From positions 1 through 45,852 of the forward strand of contig CAJUTM010000028.1 in the NCBI GenBank assembly GCA_910589595.1: a stretch of DNA of 45,852 nucleotides, read 5' to 3'. This DNA is from an uncultured Eubacterium sp. Lineage in GTDB: Bacteria; Bacillota; Clostridia; Lachnospirales; Lachnospiraceae. A program made the translations under genes and the position numbers. A model generated the notes under the pieces. That model was not told the DNA's origin and made no database searches. It worked only from the letters and a program-made list of their open reading frames with translations. Of the stretch, positions 1-8,784 are shown one piece after another (within the stretch, counting starts at the first letter, position 1; each line of letters opens with the position of its first letter).

Positions 1-51
1 AACGGTGAAAAATAAAAGAATTATTAAACTGAATATAAATGTGTCAGTACA

Positions 52-1095
52 CTAGGCAAAATAATCAATCTTCATCGCCTGTTTCACTTCCTGCAGCGTT
101 TCGGCGGCAACTTCTTTTGCCTTTTTGCTTCCCTCTCGCAGTATTTCCATAACAGCAGGAATATCTTTTTCCCATTCTTTCCGGCGCGCCTGAATAGGCG
201 ATAACTCTTCCATAAGGACAGAGTACAGGAATTTTTTCACTTTGACGTCACCCAGACCTCCGCGTGTATAGTGGTTTTTCAGTTCCTGCAGACAGCTATA
301 CTCCGGAAGATATTCGGCAAACAGTTCATCTTTACAGAAAGCATCCAGATAAGTAAAAACGGTATTGCCCTCCAGTTTGCCGGGGTCTTCGATACGGATA
401 TGTTCGGGGTCAGTAAACATACTCATAATTTTTTTGCGGATATCGTCTGGTTCATCCGAAAGATAAATACAGTTTCCGAGCGATTTGCTCATCTTTGCCT
501 TGCCGTCAGTACCCGGAAGACGGCTGCAAATCTCGTTATCCGGTAAAAGCGCTTTCGGTTCAACTAAAACTTCGTCATAAGTAGTATTGAAACTGCGGAC
601 AATCTCACGCGCCTGCTCTATCATCGGGAGCTGGTCGTCGCCTACCGGAACCGTAGTAGCTTTAAAGGCGGTAATATCGGCGGCCTGACTAATCGGATAG
701 GTAAAGAAACCAACCGGAATGCTGGAATTGAAACCGCGCAGAGAGATTTCAGATTTAACGGTAGGATTTCTTTTCAGGCGCGATACCGTAACCAGATTGC
801 TATAATAAAAAGTCAGTTCCGTCAGTTCTGACACATAAGACTGGATAAAGAGATTGACTTTCTCCGGATTTAGGCCGCAGGAGAGATAATCAAGCGCAAC
901 CTCGGAAATGTTTTTGCGGACTTTCTCGGGATTGTCGGCATTATCCGTGAGAGCCTGTGCATCGGCAATCATTATATATATATCATCATATTCACCTGAA
1001 TTTTGCAATTCTACACGACGTTTTAAAGAACCGACATAATGACCTGCATGAAGTTTTCCCGTAGGGCGGTCGCCGGTTAAAATAATTTTTTTCAT
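52..1095 (-). CDS. trpS: Tryptophan--tRNA ligase
   Basis: Class I aminoacyl-tRNA synthetase that charges tRNA-Trp in the cytoplasm, about 347 residues, a normal length. The N-terminus has the HIGH-type signature (TGKLHAGH) in the Rossmann fold, and the KMSKS loop appears intact as KMSKSLGN around residue 205. I chose the ATG whose first codon ends at 1095 because a GGAGGAAAG ribosome binding site lies 5 nt upstream; the in-frame ATGs 15 nt further upstream have none. The gene is divergent from the xylanase gene and has its own promoter at 1186-1214. I looked for a tryptophan T-box in the leader and found no conserved T-box sequence. There is no obvious terminator in the 51 bases before the window edge. 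Identification is secure. Confidence 0.96.
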   Translation of the reverse strand: MKKIILTGDRPTGKLHAGHYVGSLKRRVELQNSGEYDDIYIMIADAQALTDNADNPEKVRKNISEVALDYLSCGLNPEKVNLFIQSYVSELTELTFYYSNLVTVSRLKRNPTVKSEISLRGFNSSIPVGFFTYPISQAADITAFKATTVPVGDDQLPMIEQAREIVRSFNTTYDEVLVEPKALLPDNEICSRLPGTDGKAKMSKSLGNCIYLSDEPDDIRKKIMSMFTDPEHIRIEDPGKLEGNTVFTYLDAFCKDELFAEYLPEYSCLQELKNHYTRGGLGDVKVKKFLYSVLMEELSPIQARRKEWEKDIPAVMEILREGSKKAKEVAAETLQEVKQAMKIDYFA

Positions 1096-1185
1096 ACTTT
1101 CCTCCATCATATGCTTTTTGAGGGATTTTCAATATACTGTCCTGAGTATTGGCTATCTAAGCAGCATAATCCCTGATTTGATATT

Positions 1186-1214
1186 ATTTTAATGGGATTT
1201 TAAATAAAAGTCAA
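1186..1214 (-). promoter_or_regulatory. Sigma-A-type promoter for trpS
   Basis: On the minus strand TTGACT (1214-1209) and TAAAAT (1191-1186) are separated by exactly 17 bp, about 90 bp upstream of the trpS start. Five of six bases match consensus in each hexamer. Confidence 0.6.
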
Positions 1215-1246
1215 TGTCGGGGGAAAATAAAAACTGCTTTTTGTTA

Positions 1247-1275
1247 TTGAAATAAGAAATAAAAGATTTTATAAT
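1247..1275 (+). promoter_or_regulatory. Sigma-A-type promoter for the xylanase gene
   Basis: TTGAAA (1247-1252), a 17-bp A/T-rich spacer and a perfect TATAAT (1270-1275), about 80 bp upstream of the chosen GTG start. It is back to back with the trpS promoter; the two -35 elements are about 33 bp apart, so a shared regulator is possible but no operator is evident. Confidence 0.7.
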
Positions 1276-1354
1276 AAAGGAACAAAACGATGTGGCATTG
1301 CTGTCTAAAGAGGTAAAGGCAGCGCTGTCAGGCAGACAGAATGGAGGTTACGAT

Positions 1355-2521
1355 GTGAAGACAGGAAGTAAAATATTTTTGGCGGCGGTGTTGTCCGTTG
1401 CCCTGATGACAGGATGTGGCGGCGAAAAAGCGCCGCAGAATACCGGAGTGCCGGCGAACGGGGAGACAGCCAGCGGGCAGAGCACACAGGCGGCAACCAA
1501 TCTCAAAGACGCCTTTGCCGACGATTTCAGCGTGGGTGTCGCAGTAAACCCTTATCAGCTTACGGACAAAGAAATTTCGCAAGTTGTCACGGACAATTTT
1601 AACAGTATCACGATGGAAAATGCAATGAAGCCGGAAAGCGTATTAGACCAGTATGCTTCGGAGGCGAGCGCCGATGGAATGCCGGAGATTAAAGAGGAAG
1701 TGCTGGATGAAGTTCTCTCACTGGCAAAGAGAAACAATCTCAAAGTAAGAGGGCATTGCCTCGTCTGGCACAGTCAGACGCCGGAGTGGTTCTTCTGTGA
1801 AAAATATGATGCTGCCAATAAAAAAGTAAATAAGGCGACGATGAAAAAGCGCATGGAGAGCTATATACAGAAAGTGCTGACGTATTGTCAGGAAAAATAT
1901 CCAGACATTGTGTATGCTTGGGATGTTGTCAATGAGGCGGCCGACGACGGGGGCGGATACCGCACTGACAGTAAGTGGTATGAGGTGTATGGCGACGAGT
2001 CTTATATTGAAGACGCCTTTACCTTTGCCCGCAAATATGCAGACAAAAATGTGAAGCTGTTCCTTAACGATTATAACTCTTACATCTTTGCGAAGACAAA
2101 TACAATGGTGGAGATATTGAAAAAGCTGGATACGAAAAAGCTGGTAGACGGCGTTGGCTGCCAGAGCCATTGGGATATGAGCTTTCCGGATTCCGGTATG
2201 TTAGAAGATGAAATCGAGGCGTTCAGCCAGATAGAGGGATTGGAAATCCAGTATACGGAAATTGATATGCACAATACGGATAATTCGGAAGAGGGGTTGA
2301 AAGCACAGGCAGACCGCTATAAAGAATTTTTCGACGTCATTGTCAAAGCCGACAGGGAGGGAAAGATAGACGTCACAAACGTAACTTTCTGGGGATTGAA
2401 CGACGAAGTGACATGGCTGACTTCCTTTAAAGGCGAGACAAGTTATCCGCTTCTGTTTGACTCGTCCAATGAAAAGAAACCTTGTTATGATAGTCTTCTG
2501 CAGCTGGCAAATTCAAAATGA
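1355..2521 (+). CDS. Secreted endo-1,4-beta-xylanase, GH10 lipoprotein
   Basis: Predicted to hydrolyse internal beta-1,4 bonds of xylan at the outer face of the membrane. From the GTG at 1355 the protein has 388 residues. It starts with a basic tip and a hydrophobic stretch ending in a lipobox (LMTG before Cys21), so it should be lipid-anchored. A Gly/Thr/Asn/Gln-rich linker precedes the GH10 barrel. The acid/base catalyst sits in WDVVNEA (Glu194) and the nucleophile in YTEIDMH (Glu302); the WHSQTPEWF substrate-site motif is also present. The GTG has GGAGG 7 nt upstream, whereas the longer reading from 1292 has no good site and would bury the signal peptide. It is monocistronic as far as can be seen. 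Family and location are confident; exact substrate is inferred. Confidence 0.93.
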   Translation: MKTGSKIFLAAVLSVALMTGCGGEKAPQNTGVPANGETASGQSTQAATNLKDAFADDFSVGVAVNPYQLTDKEISQVVTDNFNSITMENAMKPESVLDQYASEASADGMPEIKEEVLDEVLSLAKRNNLKVRGHCLVWHSQTPEWFFCEKYDAANKKVNKATMKKRMESYIQKVLTYCQEKYPDIVYAWDVVNEAADDGGGYRTDSKWYEVYGDESYIEDAFTFARKYADKNVKLFLNDYNSYIFAKTNTMVEILKKLDTKKLVDGVGCQSHWDMSFPDSGMLEDEIEAFSQIEGLEIQYTEIDMHNTDNSEEGLKAQADRYKEFFDVIVKADREGKIDVTNVTFWGLNDEVTWLTSFKGETSYPLLFDSSNEKKPCYDSLLQLANSK

Positions 2522-2672
2522 TTAAGTGAGAAAAGAAATCATTATATTTAGTACGGCAATGATAGCAAAAATTTAATATTCGTTGTACTAGCACAACAAA
2601 GACAAGCATATAGTATACCAATGTTTCAGTTTGATACGGGATACCGTTCCCGATGAAGAAATGGGGGAAAAC

Positions 2673-3611
2673 ATGAATAACTATATGCGCATAATGATTT
2701 ATCTGAGGACAAAAGAAGATACCAGTCAGACAGCAGGATATTTACGCTTAGAGAGAAAAGGAGGATATCTCTTTTTCTCTCTCGTGTTGACGGGAACAGT
2801 CGTGCCGGCCGGCTGTCCGATTTATATTGTGTATGACAAAGACGACCGGCAGCAGCGCTATTGCATAGGATATACGGGTGAGACGGAGAACAGTGAGGGG
2901 CGCATACTGCTGTCGCAGCTGCCGCACAGGGAATGTGAAACAAAAGTATATGGAGCCTTGGTTGGCACGGAGGAGAGCTATCTGACGGGAACGGTCAATT
3001 CACAATTTGAATTGCCGGTGTGGCAGCAGGAAGCGCCGCCGGAGGAAGAAATCGTGCCAGAAAAGACGCCGCTGGAAGAGGAAACCGTGCCAGAAGAAGC
3101 GCCGCCGGTGAAAGAGATTGTACAGGAGCAGGAAACGCTGCCGGAAAAAGAGAGTGTGCCGGAGCGGGAAACGCCACCGGAGGAAGAAATCATGCCGGAA
3201 AGGACGACGCCGGAAGAGGCACCGCCGGTAATGGCAATGCCTCCCGAGGAGGAATCCCTGCAGGGGCAGGAAATGCCGCAAAAGGACGTTTCGCAGGAGC
3301 CTCCCATTTTTGAGGATGATGAATTGGTCTGGTGCCGCCGGATTCATCCAGCGGAAATCTCCGGTATGCATCCGGCCGAGTGGTATTTGGTGGCCAATTC
3401 CTTTTTGCTTCAGGGGTACTACAATTACCACCATCTGATATATGCATCGGACGGGAAAAAGATATATGTTGGCGTTCCGGGACAGTATTACCGGAGAGAA
3501 ATGTATATGGCGAAACGTTTTGGCTTTCCCCTTTTCAAGGGCAGGCGCAGGAAATCAATCAGTATAGGTGACTTCGGATATTGGTTACGCGAGGTCAGGA
3601 AAGATGTGTAG
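2673..3611 (+). CDS. Hypothetical protein with Pro/Glu-rich repeat linker
   Basis: Function unknown, 312 residues, no signal peptide or clear membrane segment. The N-terminal ~110 residues look like a compact beta-rich domain (GYLRLERKGGYLFFSLVL). Residues ~120-220 are an acidic low-complexity linker built from imperfect repeats of the type PPEEEIVPE, TPEEAPP and PEKESVPE. The C-terminal ~90 residues form a second conserved-looking domain with WYLVANSFLLQGYYNYHHL and a basic tail. I think this C-terminal domain recurs in uncharacterised Lachnospiraceae proteins, but cannot confirm it here. Start chosen at ATG 2673 behind ATGGGGGA. It ends 2 nt before the tadA start, so the two genes are probably co-transcribed. 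Confidence 0.75.
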   Translation: MNNYMRIMIYLRTKEDTSQTAGYLRLERKGGYLFFSLVLTGTVVPAGCPIYIVYDKDDRQQRYCIGYTGETENSEGRILLSQLPHRECETKVYGALVGTEESYLTGTVNSQFELPVWQQEAPPEEEIVPEKTPLEEETVPEEAPPVKEIVQEQETLPEKESVPERETPPEEEIMPERTTPEEAPPVMAMPPEEESLQGQEMPQKDVSQEPPIFEDDELVWCRRIHPAEISGMHPAEWYLVANSFLLQGYYNYHHLIYASDGKKIYVGVPGQYYRREMYMAKRFGFPLFKGRRRKSISIGDFGYWLREVRKDV

Positions 3612-3613
3612 GA

Positions 3614-4078
3614 ATGACGCAGGATGAAAAATATATGAGGCAGGCAATTTTGCAGGCGAAGAAAGCGTATGCAAACGAAGAGACACCAATCGGATGTGTC
3701 ATTGTATATGAGGATAAAATTATAGCGCGCGGATACAATAAGAGGAACCGGAAAAAAAACACACTGGCACATGCGGAACTGCTTGCCATCAATAAGGCGA
3801 GCCGTGTCATGGGGGACTGGCGGCTGGAAGAGTGCACGATGTATGTGACGCTGGAGCCGTGTCCGATGTGTGCCGGAGCAATCGTACAGGCGCGCATTCC
3901 AAGGGTAGTAATCGGCAGCATGAATCCGAAAGCGGGGTGCGCGGGTTCGGTGATGAATTTGCTGCAAACCGACGGTTTTAACCATCAGGCAGAACTGACG
4001 ACAGGCGTTCTCAACGAGGAATGCAGTATGCTGATGAGTCAATTCTTTCAGGAATTGCGACAAAAGAGAAAAGGTTAA
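3614..4078 (+). CDS. tadA: tRNA adenosine(34) deaminase
   Basis: Converts adenosine 34 to inosine in the anticodon of tRNA-Arg(ACG), allowing one tRNA to read three codons. It has 154 residues, normal for TadA. The zinc site is complete: HAE (His53, Glu55) and PCPMC (Cys83, Cys86). The start is the ATG at 3614, 2 nt after the stop of the preceding gene; an AGGAAAG lies about 10 nt upstream inside that gene, suggesting translational coupling. The SRP RNA follows directly, and tadA next to the SRP RNA is a common Firmicute arrangement. Alternative guanine or cytosine deaminase function is much less likely given the motif context and neighbour. Confidence 0.93.
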   Translation: MTQDEKYMRQAILQAKKAYANEETPIGCVIVYEDKIIARGYNKRNRKKNTLAHAELLAINKASRVMGDWRLEECTMYVTLEPCPMCAGAIVQARIPRVVIGSMNPKAGCAGSVMNLLQTDGFNHQAELTTGVLNEECSMLMSQFFQELRQKRKG

Positions 4079-4079
4079 G

Positions 4080-4108
4080 TTGACATGTACCGTAAAAACA
4101 GATATAAT
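4080..4108 (+). promoter_or_regulatory. Perfect consensus promoter for SRP RNA
   Basis: TTGACA (4080-4085), 17-bp spacer, TATAAT (4103-4108): both hexamers match consensus exactly. The -35 starts immediately after the tadA stop codon. This fits a highly transcribed stable RNA. Confidence 0.88.
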
Positions 4109-4123
4109 CAACAATGTAAATTT

Positions 4124-4386
4124 CCGTGCAACTGGGGAGTTAGCGGTGCCCTGAACCTGCAATCCGCTATAGCAGGAGTGTTGCCCTGTCGAGGGCTTTT
4201 TGACGGAGAGCCGGCCGTAGTAAGTGGCGATGACGCTCGGGTCTTGCGCAACAGGAACTTGCGAACCGTGTCAGGTCAGGAATGAAGCAGCACTAAGCAA
4301 ACCTTTCTGTGTGACGCGAGGGCGCCTGAGCCGAGTTTACTGCTTTGGTAACGTCTCCGGATTTTGGTTCGACACAGGGTGCACGG
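4124..4386 (+). ncRNA. ffs: Signal recognition particle RNA, large Firmicute type
   Basis: RNA scaffold of the SRP that targets membrane and secreted proteins with Ffh. Ends are placed by pairing of CCGTGC (4124-4129) with GCACGG (4381-4386), giving about 263 nt, the length of the long Firmicute form with an Alu domain. The 5' part carries the conserved GGAGTTAGCGGTGCCCTG and AATCCGCTATAGCAGG sequences of the Alu domain. The S-domain helix 8 is recognisable as TCAGGTCAGGAATGAAGCAGCA, with a GGAA tetraloop and the asymmetric AGCAG side. A short open reading frame can be read across it but is not a gene. Confidence 0.92.
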
Positions 4387-4464
4387 ATTTTCAATCATAA
4401 ACAGGATGAATGTGAGAAGAAACTGTATGTGAGACCGCCGAATTAGATAGGCAGAGGTGTGATT

Positions 4465-6768
4465 ATGTTAGAAAATTTTGTGATAAACGGAAAGAATCCG
4501 GTTCCAAAAGGAACGGTAATATATGAAAAGGGACAGCCGCTTCAGTCTGTCGGACTTATATTGAAAGGCCGTGTCGTTGTGGATGGCGATGGCGTGCACA
4601 CAACTCTCAGTTCAGGAAACTTTTTGGGAATGTGTGATGTAATGCAGGGGAAACATTCCTTTACTTTTGTTGCATTAGATGATTGTGTGATATACGGACT
4701 GCCGATTACCGAGCAGAAACAAGCAGGCCTCCTGTTGGATGAAAAGCCACAATATCGGGGGCTTTTAGTTACGTCCGTCAATTTTTTTTATCAGGATATT
4801 GTCAGCGGATATATGGCGATTAAGCAGCAGGCAGAATCGCTATTGCAGTTTGTCAGCGAGACGTATCAAAATTATTTGCAGGCAGCAGAGAAAAATGGTC
4901 TCGTGCCGGAGACGATATCTGCGATAGAGACGCTGCAGCAGCAGGCCGAGCAGAAGCCGGTTCTGCCCGAGCGGCTGACTTATTTTATGCAGTGCTGCCG
5001 GATTCCGATAGAGGCGCAGAGAAATTATTACGGGGCAAATGCCTATGTTGCCAAAAGCTATTTTCAGGAACAATGCAAAGTACTGCCGGATTTATTAGCA
5101 GCGTGCCATACATCGACGGATTTGCTGAAAAAGTTGTTTAACGTTATGATTATGGGAGAGAGAAATCTGTTTTCTCTTGTTTCCCGCATGGCTCTTGGTC
5201 TGAAAAAGGCGGGGCAGAACGATGAGCAGCTCAGCGCCATGTTAGATAAAATTCTGGAAAATATCAATGATTCGGAAAAGGTATTGTTAGATAAGGCCGG
5301 CTGCGACATGAATCTTGACCGCACGCGTATGGAAGAGACTTATTTTGCTCTCCTGTCCGATGAAGTGGTAGAAGTCGAAGAATACAGTGCGGACGATTTG
5401 AAACTGCTGGATAATTCGCTGCAGCAGATTATTGACTATGCTCCGGTACATGGGCGCGTGGCAGAAGAATTTACCGAGGTGATAGAGAAATTTGGGAAGC
5501 TGTCGGACCCGTTCGTCAAGAATCCGGAAGCAGGTTCTCTCCGCAAAAAGATTTCTTCGCTCTATTTTGAATTATACGAGGCAGTATTAAAGAAGAGTTT
5601 TGACGACCCGCAGATGCCTACGGCGGTGCGGTTATTTCTCCGTTTTGGCTATGTCAGCGAGAAGCTCCTGAAAGAAGAAGAGCTGCAGATGTTGTTGTCG
5701 TTTCCGGATTTTCCGGACGAGCAGATGGAACATCGCGTTTACACGTTGCCGGAATGGTTATATGAAATATACAAAATGCGCAAAAATCCATCCAAAAACG
5801 AATTTGATTTGGACTACGAAGAAGATTTGCGCGTGAAGCTTCAGGAGCACAAGATTACGGAGCAGGAACATAAGCAGGCAATGGAAGATGGGGAACAGCG
5901 CCTGCATTTTGAGATAGATAATCTGTATCGTTATGCCGACCGTCTGTTAAACGGAAATATATCCGCCTTTGTGCCGATATTGTGTTCCGACGGCATATTT
6001 AATAAATTGAACAACACGTTTGTGACGCCGATGGTTATCAATCAGACGGTAAATAAAATAGAAAAAATTGATTATTCTATTTTTTATCGGGAGCATTTTG
6101 AAGCCTATGAAGAGGCGGGCTTAAACCGTCTGGAAGTGATTGAGCGGTATACGCCGGAGTTCATCCTCTTTCCGGTCTATGGCCGCAACGGCCTGATGTG
6201 GCAGGATTTGGAGGGGCGCAATAAAAGTTCGCATGCCCGCATTTTACTGCCGTCCTTTATGGAGCAGGATTTATCGGGCGTAATACTGAAGATGATGGCG
6301 CACTACCGCTGGGAGCGCTGCCGCACGGAGATGGGAGCGCAATGGAACAACTTCCGCTATCCTTCGCTGACAAGCGAATATACGGATTATCTGCAATTTT
6401 ATAAAAAGAACAACGAGCTGACGCCTGACCGGAGAGAAAAAGTAAAAGCGCAGCTTCAACAGTGTAACAATAAATATCGCGATGTATTTACGAAAGATTA
6501 TCAGGATTGGATTTTGCGCGAAGCTGCAGGCGCATTGAAACTCAACCGTGTGGCGCGGGAAATTATGTACACGTATTGTCCGCTGTCACAGTCAGTAGCC
6601 AAAGACTTGTTAGAGCAGACAGCGTACAAAGACGCCGCCAGACGTTTTATGGTTGAGCGCGGCAAGAAAGAGAAGGCATTCCAGTCGTCGCTACGGAGAT
6701 TTGAAAAAGCAAATGTAGAAATACCGGAAGAGGTAGAGCAGACCAGACGTTATATGATGGAATCGTAA
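4465..6768 (+). CDS. Large cyclic-nucleotide-binding-domain-like protein of unknown function
   Basis: Not recognised as a named family. It has 767 residues. Residues ~1-110 resemble the cyclic-nucleotide-binding beta-barrel: KGTVIYEKGQPLQSVGLILKGRV is the typical first half, followed by GNFLGMCDVM. No DNA-binding helix-turn-helix follows. The remaining ~650 residues appear alpha-helical, acidic and soluble, with no transmembrane segment or known catalytic motif. ATG 4465 has GCAGAGG 7 nt upstream; a GTG two codons earlier is possible. The next gene begins 13 nt after its stop behind AAGGAG, so the two form a likely operon. Its 5' region may depend on read-through from the SRP RNA or a promoter I could not identify. 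A sensor or scaffold role is only an inference. Confidence 0.7.
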   Translation: MLENFVINGKNPVPKGTVIYEKGQPLQSVGLILKGRVVVDGDGVHTTLSSGNFLGMCDVMQGKHSFTFVALDDCVIYGLPITEQKQAGLLLDEKPQYRGLLVTSVNFFYQDIVSGYMAIKQQAESLLQFVSETYQNYLQAAEKNGLVPETISAIETLQQQAEQKPVLPERLTYFMQCCRIPIEAQRNYYGANAYVAKSYFQEQCKVLPDLLAACHTSTDLLKKLFNVMIMGERNLFSLVSRMALGLKKAGQNDEQLSAMLDKILENINDSEKVLLDKAGCDMNLDRTRMEETYFALLSDEVVEVEEYSADDLKLLDNSLQQIIDYAPVHGRVAEEFTEVIEKFGKLSDPFVKNPEAGSLRKKISSLYFELYEAVLKKSFDDPQMPTAVRLFLRFGYVSEKLLKEEELQMLLSFPDFPDEQMEHRVYTLPEWLYEIYKMRKNPSKNEFDLDYEEDLRVKLQEHKITEQEHKQAMEDGEQRLHFEIDNLYRYADRLLNGNISAFVPILCSDGIFNKLNNTFVTPMVINQTVNKIEKIDYSIFYREHFEAYEEAGLNRLEVIERYTPEFILFPVYGRNGLMWQDLEGRNKSSHARILLPSFMEQDLSGVILKMMAHYRWERCRTEMGAQWNNFRYPSLTSEYTDYLQFYKKNNELTPDRREKVKAQLQQCNNKYRDVFTKDYQDWILREAAGALKLNRVAREIMYTYCPLSQSVAKDLLEQTAYKDAARRFMVERGKKEKAFQSSLRRFEKANVEIPEEVEQTRRYMMES

Positions 6769-6781
6769 GGAGCAAAAGAAC

Positions 6782-8074
6782 ATGGCGAAAAGACGAGAGA
6801 GGGTACGCCAGTGCAGACAGATTCGGGAATTGATACAGGAAAATAAGTATACGAAAGCGCTGGAGTTGATTGACGAGCTTCCTCTTGACGAGGTTGGCTC
6901 GCTGGATGACTTATATTTGTATGCGGAAATGTATGAAAAAGCGGAGCATATAGATAAGAAAAAGCAGATTTATTATATGATATATGAGCGGACAAAATCT
7001 CGTCATGTGCTGAACAAGCTGCTGCGCCTTGTCATCCGCATGGGTGATATGGAAGAGGCGAAGGAATTATATTTTACTTATGAAATGCAGGGGAAAGCAA
7101 CGCTGGACACGTATGAACTCCGCTATCTTGTGGCGAAAGCGGAGGGAGAGCCGAGAAGCCGGCTAATTGAAATTCTGGAAGAACTGAAACGGGAAGAGTA
7201 TACCGAGGAGTGGGGATTTCAGCTCGCGCGCCTGTATGAGCAGGAGGGACTGCGCGACAAATGTATTGCGGAATGCAAGCGTCTGAAACTGTGGTTTGGC
7301 GAGGGAAAGATTGTCGACAAAGCGGTGGCACTGCAAAAGCACTGTGAAGACCCGATGTGGGAGCCGCCGTCGGAAGAGGAGATTCCGGAGCCGGAAGAGC
7401 CGGATGTGCAGGAGATGGCTGCCTACGCGGCGCCTGCCGTTGCCGTTACCGAGATGGAAGAACTGCCGGAAATTCCGTCTTTTGACGAGCAGGAGATAGA
7501 GCGGGAAGAAATATTGTCGGAACTGCCGCCGGTCATAGAGGCCGTTTCCGAACCGGTTGTTGTCAAAAAGGCAGAACCGGCGAAACGTTCCGAAAGCAAA
7601 CCGGAGCAGAAAACGGAGCTGCCGGAGGAAGAGGAGTCGGAAGACATTTCCCAGCGCGGCATTCGTTACCGCACACTCAAAAGTGTGATTCGCCGTTTGC
7701 GCCGCAGTGAGGACAAGCCTCATTTTGTTTTTGCGGGAGGGGAAGAACGCATTACGCTGGCGGTTGCCAAACGTGTGACGAAAGAGCTGAATCAGGCTGG
7801 ACATGTCGTGACACACAGCATAGCAAAGATTAGCGCCGAGAAATTGAATCAGATTGATTTGGCTTCGCAGATGGATAAAATACGGGGAGGCTGCATGCTT
7901 GTGTTAAGCGCGCCGGAAATGAGTGAAAAAGCGGTACGGGATTTATTGGAAGTCGTAAAAAACGAGGAAGACAAGTTTGTCGTCATGTTATCCGGACCAT
8001 TTGATGAAATGGATTGTTTTCTGGAAATTTATCCGGAACTGTCGGATATTCTTACTTATAAAGTGAGAATGTAA
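6782..8074 (+). CDS. TPR-like helical repeat protein with acidic linker and C-terminal domain
   Basis: Function unknown, 430 residues, soluble. Residues ~1-195 are a run of helical pairs (YTKALELIDELPL, LDDLYLYAEMYEKAE, DMEEAKELYFTYEM) typical of tetratricopeptide-like repeats. Residues ~200-280 are an acidic, Pro/Glu/Val-rich linker. The C-terminal ~135 residues alternate beta-like and helical segments (HFVFAGGEERITLAVAKRV, GCMLVLSAPEMSEKAV, KFVVMLSGPFDEMDCFL). This resembles an alpha/beta AAA-like fold, but no Walker A motif is present. It starts 13 nt after the cyclic-nucleotide-binding-like gene, with AAGGAG overlapping that gene's stop, so the two are probably translated together and may act as partners. 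The partnership is inferred from position only. Confidence 0.7.
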   Translation: MAKRRERVRQCRQIRELIQENKYTKALELIDELPLDEVGSLDDLYLYAEMYEKAEHIDKKKQIYYMIYERTKSRHVLNKLLRLVIRMGDMEEAKELYFTYEMQGKATLDTYELRYLVAKAEGEPRSRLIEILEELKREEYTEEWGFQLARLYEQEGLRDKCIAECKRLKLWFGEGKIVDKAVALQKHCEDPMWEPPSEEEIPEPEEPDVQEMAAYAAPAVAVTEMEELPEIPSFDEQEIEREEILSELPPVIEAVSEPVVVKKAEPAKRSESKPEQKTELPEEEESEDISQRGIRYRTLKSVIRRLRRSEDKPHFVFAGGEERITLAVAKRVTKELNQAGHVVTHSIAKISAEKLNQIDLASQMDKIRGGCMLVLSAPEMSEKAVRDLLEVVKNEEDKFVVMLSGPFDEMDCFLEIYPELSDILTYKVRM

Positions 8075-8111
8075 CGGCAACGGTATATTGTGCAGGGAAA
8101 GGAATCAGCAG

Positions 8112-8678
8112 ATGAATAAGAAACAGATTTGGAAACCGGGCAATATGCTGTATCCGGTGCCGGCGGTAATGGTGAGCTGCGGCGATGCCGCAGGCAAAAA
8201 AAATATAATTACGGTAGCGTGGACGGGAACGATTTGTTCCGACCCTGCGATGGTGTCGATTTCCGTGCGTCCGGAGAGGTTTTCGTACTCTATGATAGAA
8301 GAGACGGGCGAGTTTGTGATTAACTTAACGACAAAGGAGCTTACCTTTGCCACCGATTGGTGCGGGGTAAAATCCGGACGGGACGTAGATAAATTTGCGG
8401 CAATGAATCTGACTGCGGCCAAAGGCCATGCACTGGATTATGCGCCGATTATCGAAGAGAGTCCGGTGAATATTGAGTGCTGTGTTACGGAGAAAAAGAA
8501 GCTGGGGAGCCATGATATGTTTCTGGCGGAGATTGCGGATGTCATGGTGAGCGAAAAATATATGAATGAGACAGGGAAATTTAATCTCAACGAGACCGGA
8601 CTGGTCGCTTATTCACACGGAGAATACTTTTGTTTAGGTGAAAAAATAGGAAAGTTTGGTTATTCTGTTAAAAAATAG
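8112..8678 (+). CDS. Flavin reductase-like, FMN-binding split-barrel protein
   Basis: About 188 residues with features of the flavin reductase domain family: an N-terminal PAVMVSCGDAAGKKNIITVAW strand pair, GTICSDPAMVSISVRPERFS, and EFVINLTTKE. Members bind FMN and either reduce free flavins or act as FMN-dependent oxidoreductases of unknown substrate. ATG 8112 has AAAGGAA about 7 nt upstream. It lies 37 nt after the TPR-like gene on the same strand and may share its transcript; murA downstream has its own promoter. Family placement is fairly confident; substrate unknown. Confidence 0.82.
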   Translation: MNKKQIWKPGNMLYPVPAVMVSCGDAAGKKNIITVAWTGTICSDPAMVSISVRPERFSYSMIEETGEFVINLTTKELTFATDWCGVKSGRDVDKFAAMNLTAAKGHALDYAPIIEESPVNIECCVTEKKKLGSHDMFLAEIADVMVSEKYMNETGKFNLNETGLVAYSHGEYFCLGEKIGKFGYSVKK

Positions 8679-8713
8679 ACTCGAAATATTGTGAAATGTG
8701 TTACTTTTACTAT

Positions 8714-8741
8714 TTTACAAATGTCAAAAATGTGTTATACT
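8714..8741 (+). promoter_or_regulatory. Promoter for murA
   Basis: TTTACA (8714-8719), 16-bp spacer, TATACT (8736-8741), ending 43 bp before the murA ATG. Confidence 0.6.
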
Positions 8742-8784
8742 ATTACAGCGGTATGTATATATGTTTCTACCGACGGAGGTTATG

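Noticed and set aside
1096..1290. T-box leader for trpS
   Set aside because: The conserved T-box sequence is absent on the minus strand, and the gap is mostly taken by two divergent promoters.
2978..3434. Several long antisense and alternate-frame readings over the Pro/Glu repeat
   Set aside because: Low-complexity repeat DNA is open in several frames; these give biased residue strings with no binding sites.
4085..4285. Short open reading frame after tadA
   Set aside because: It lies within the SRP RNA gene and has no ribosome binding site or protein-like sequence.
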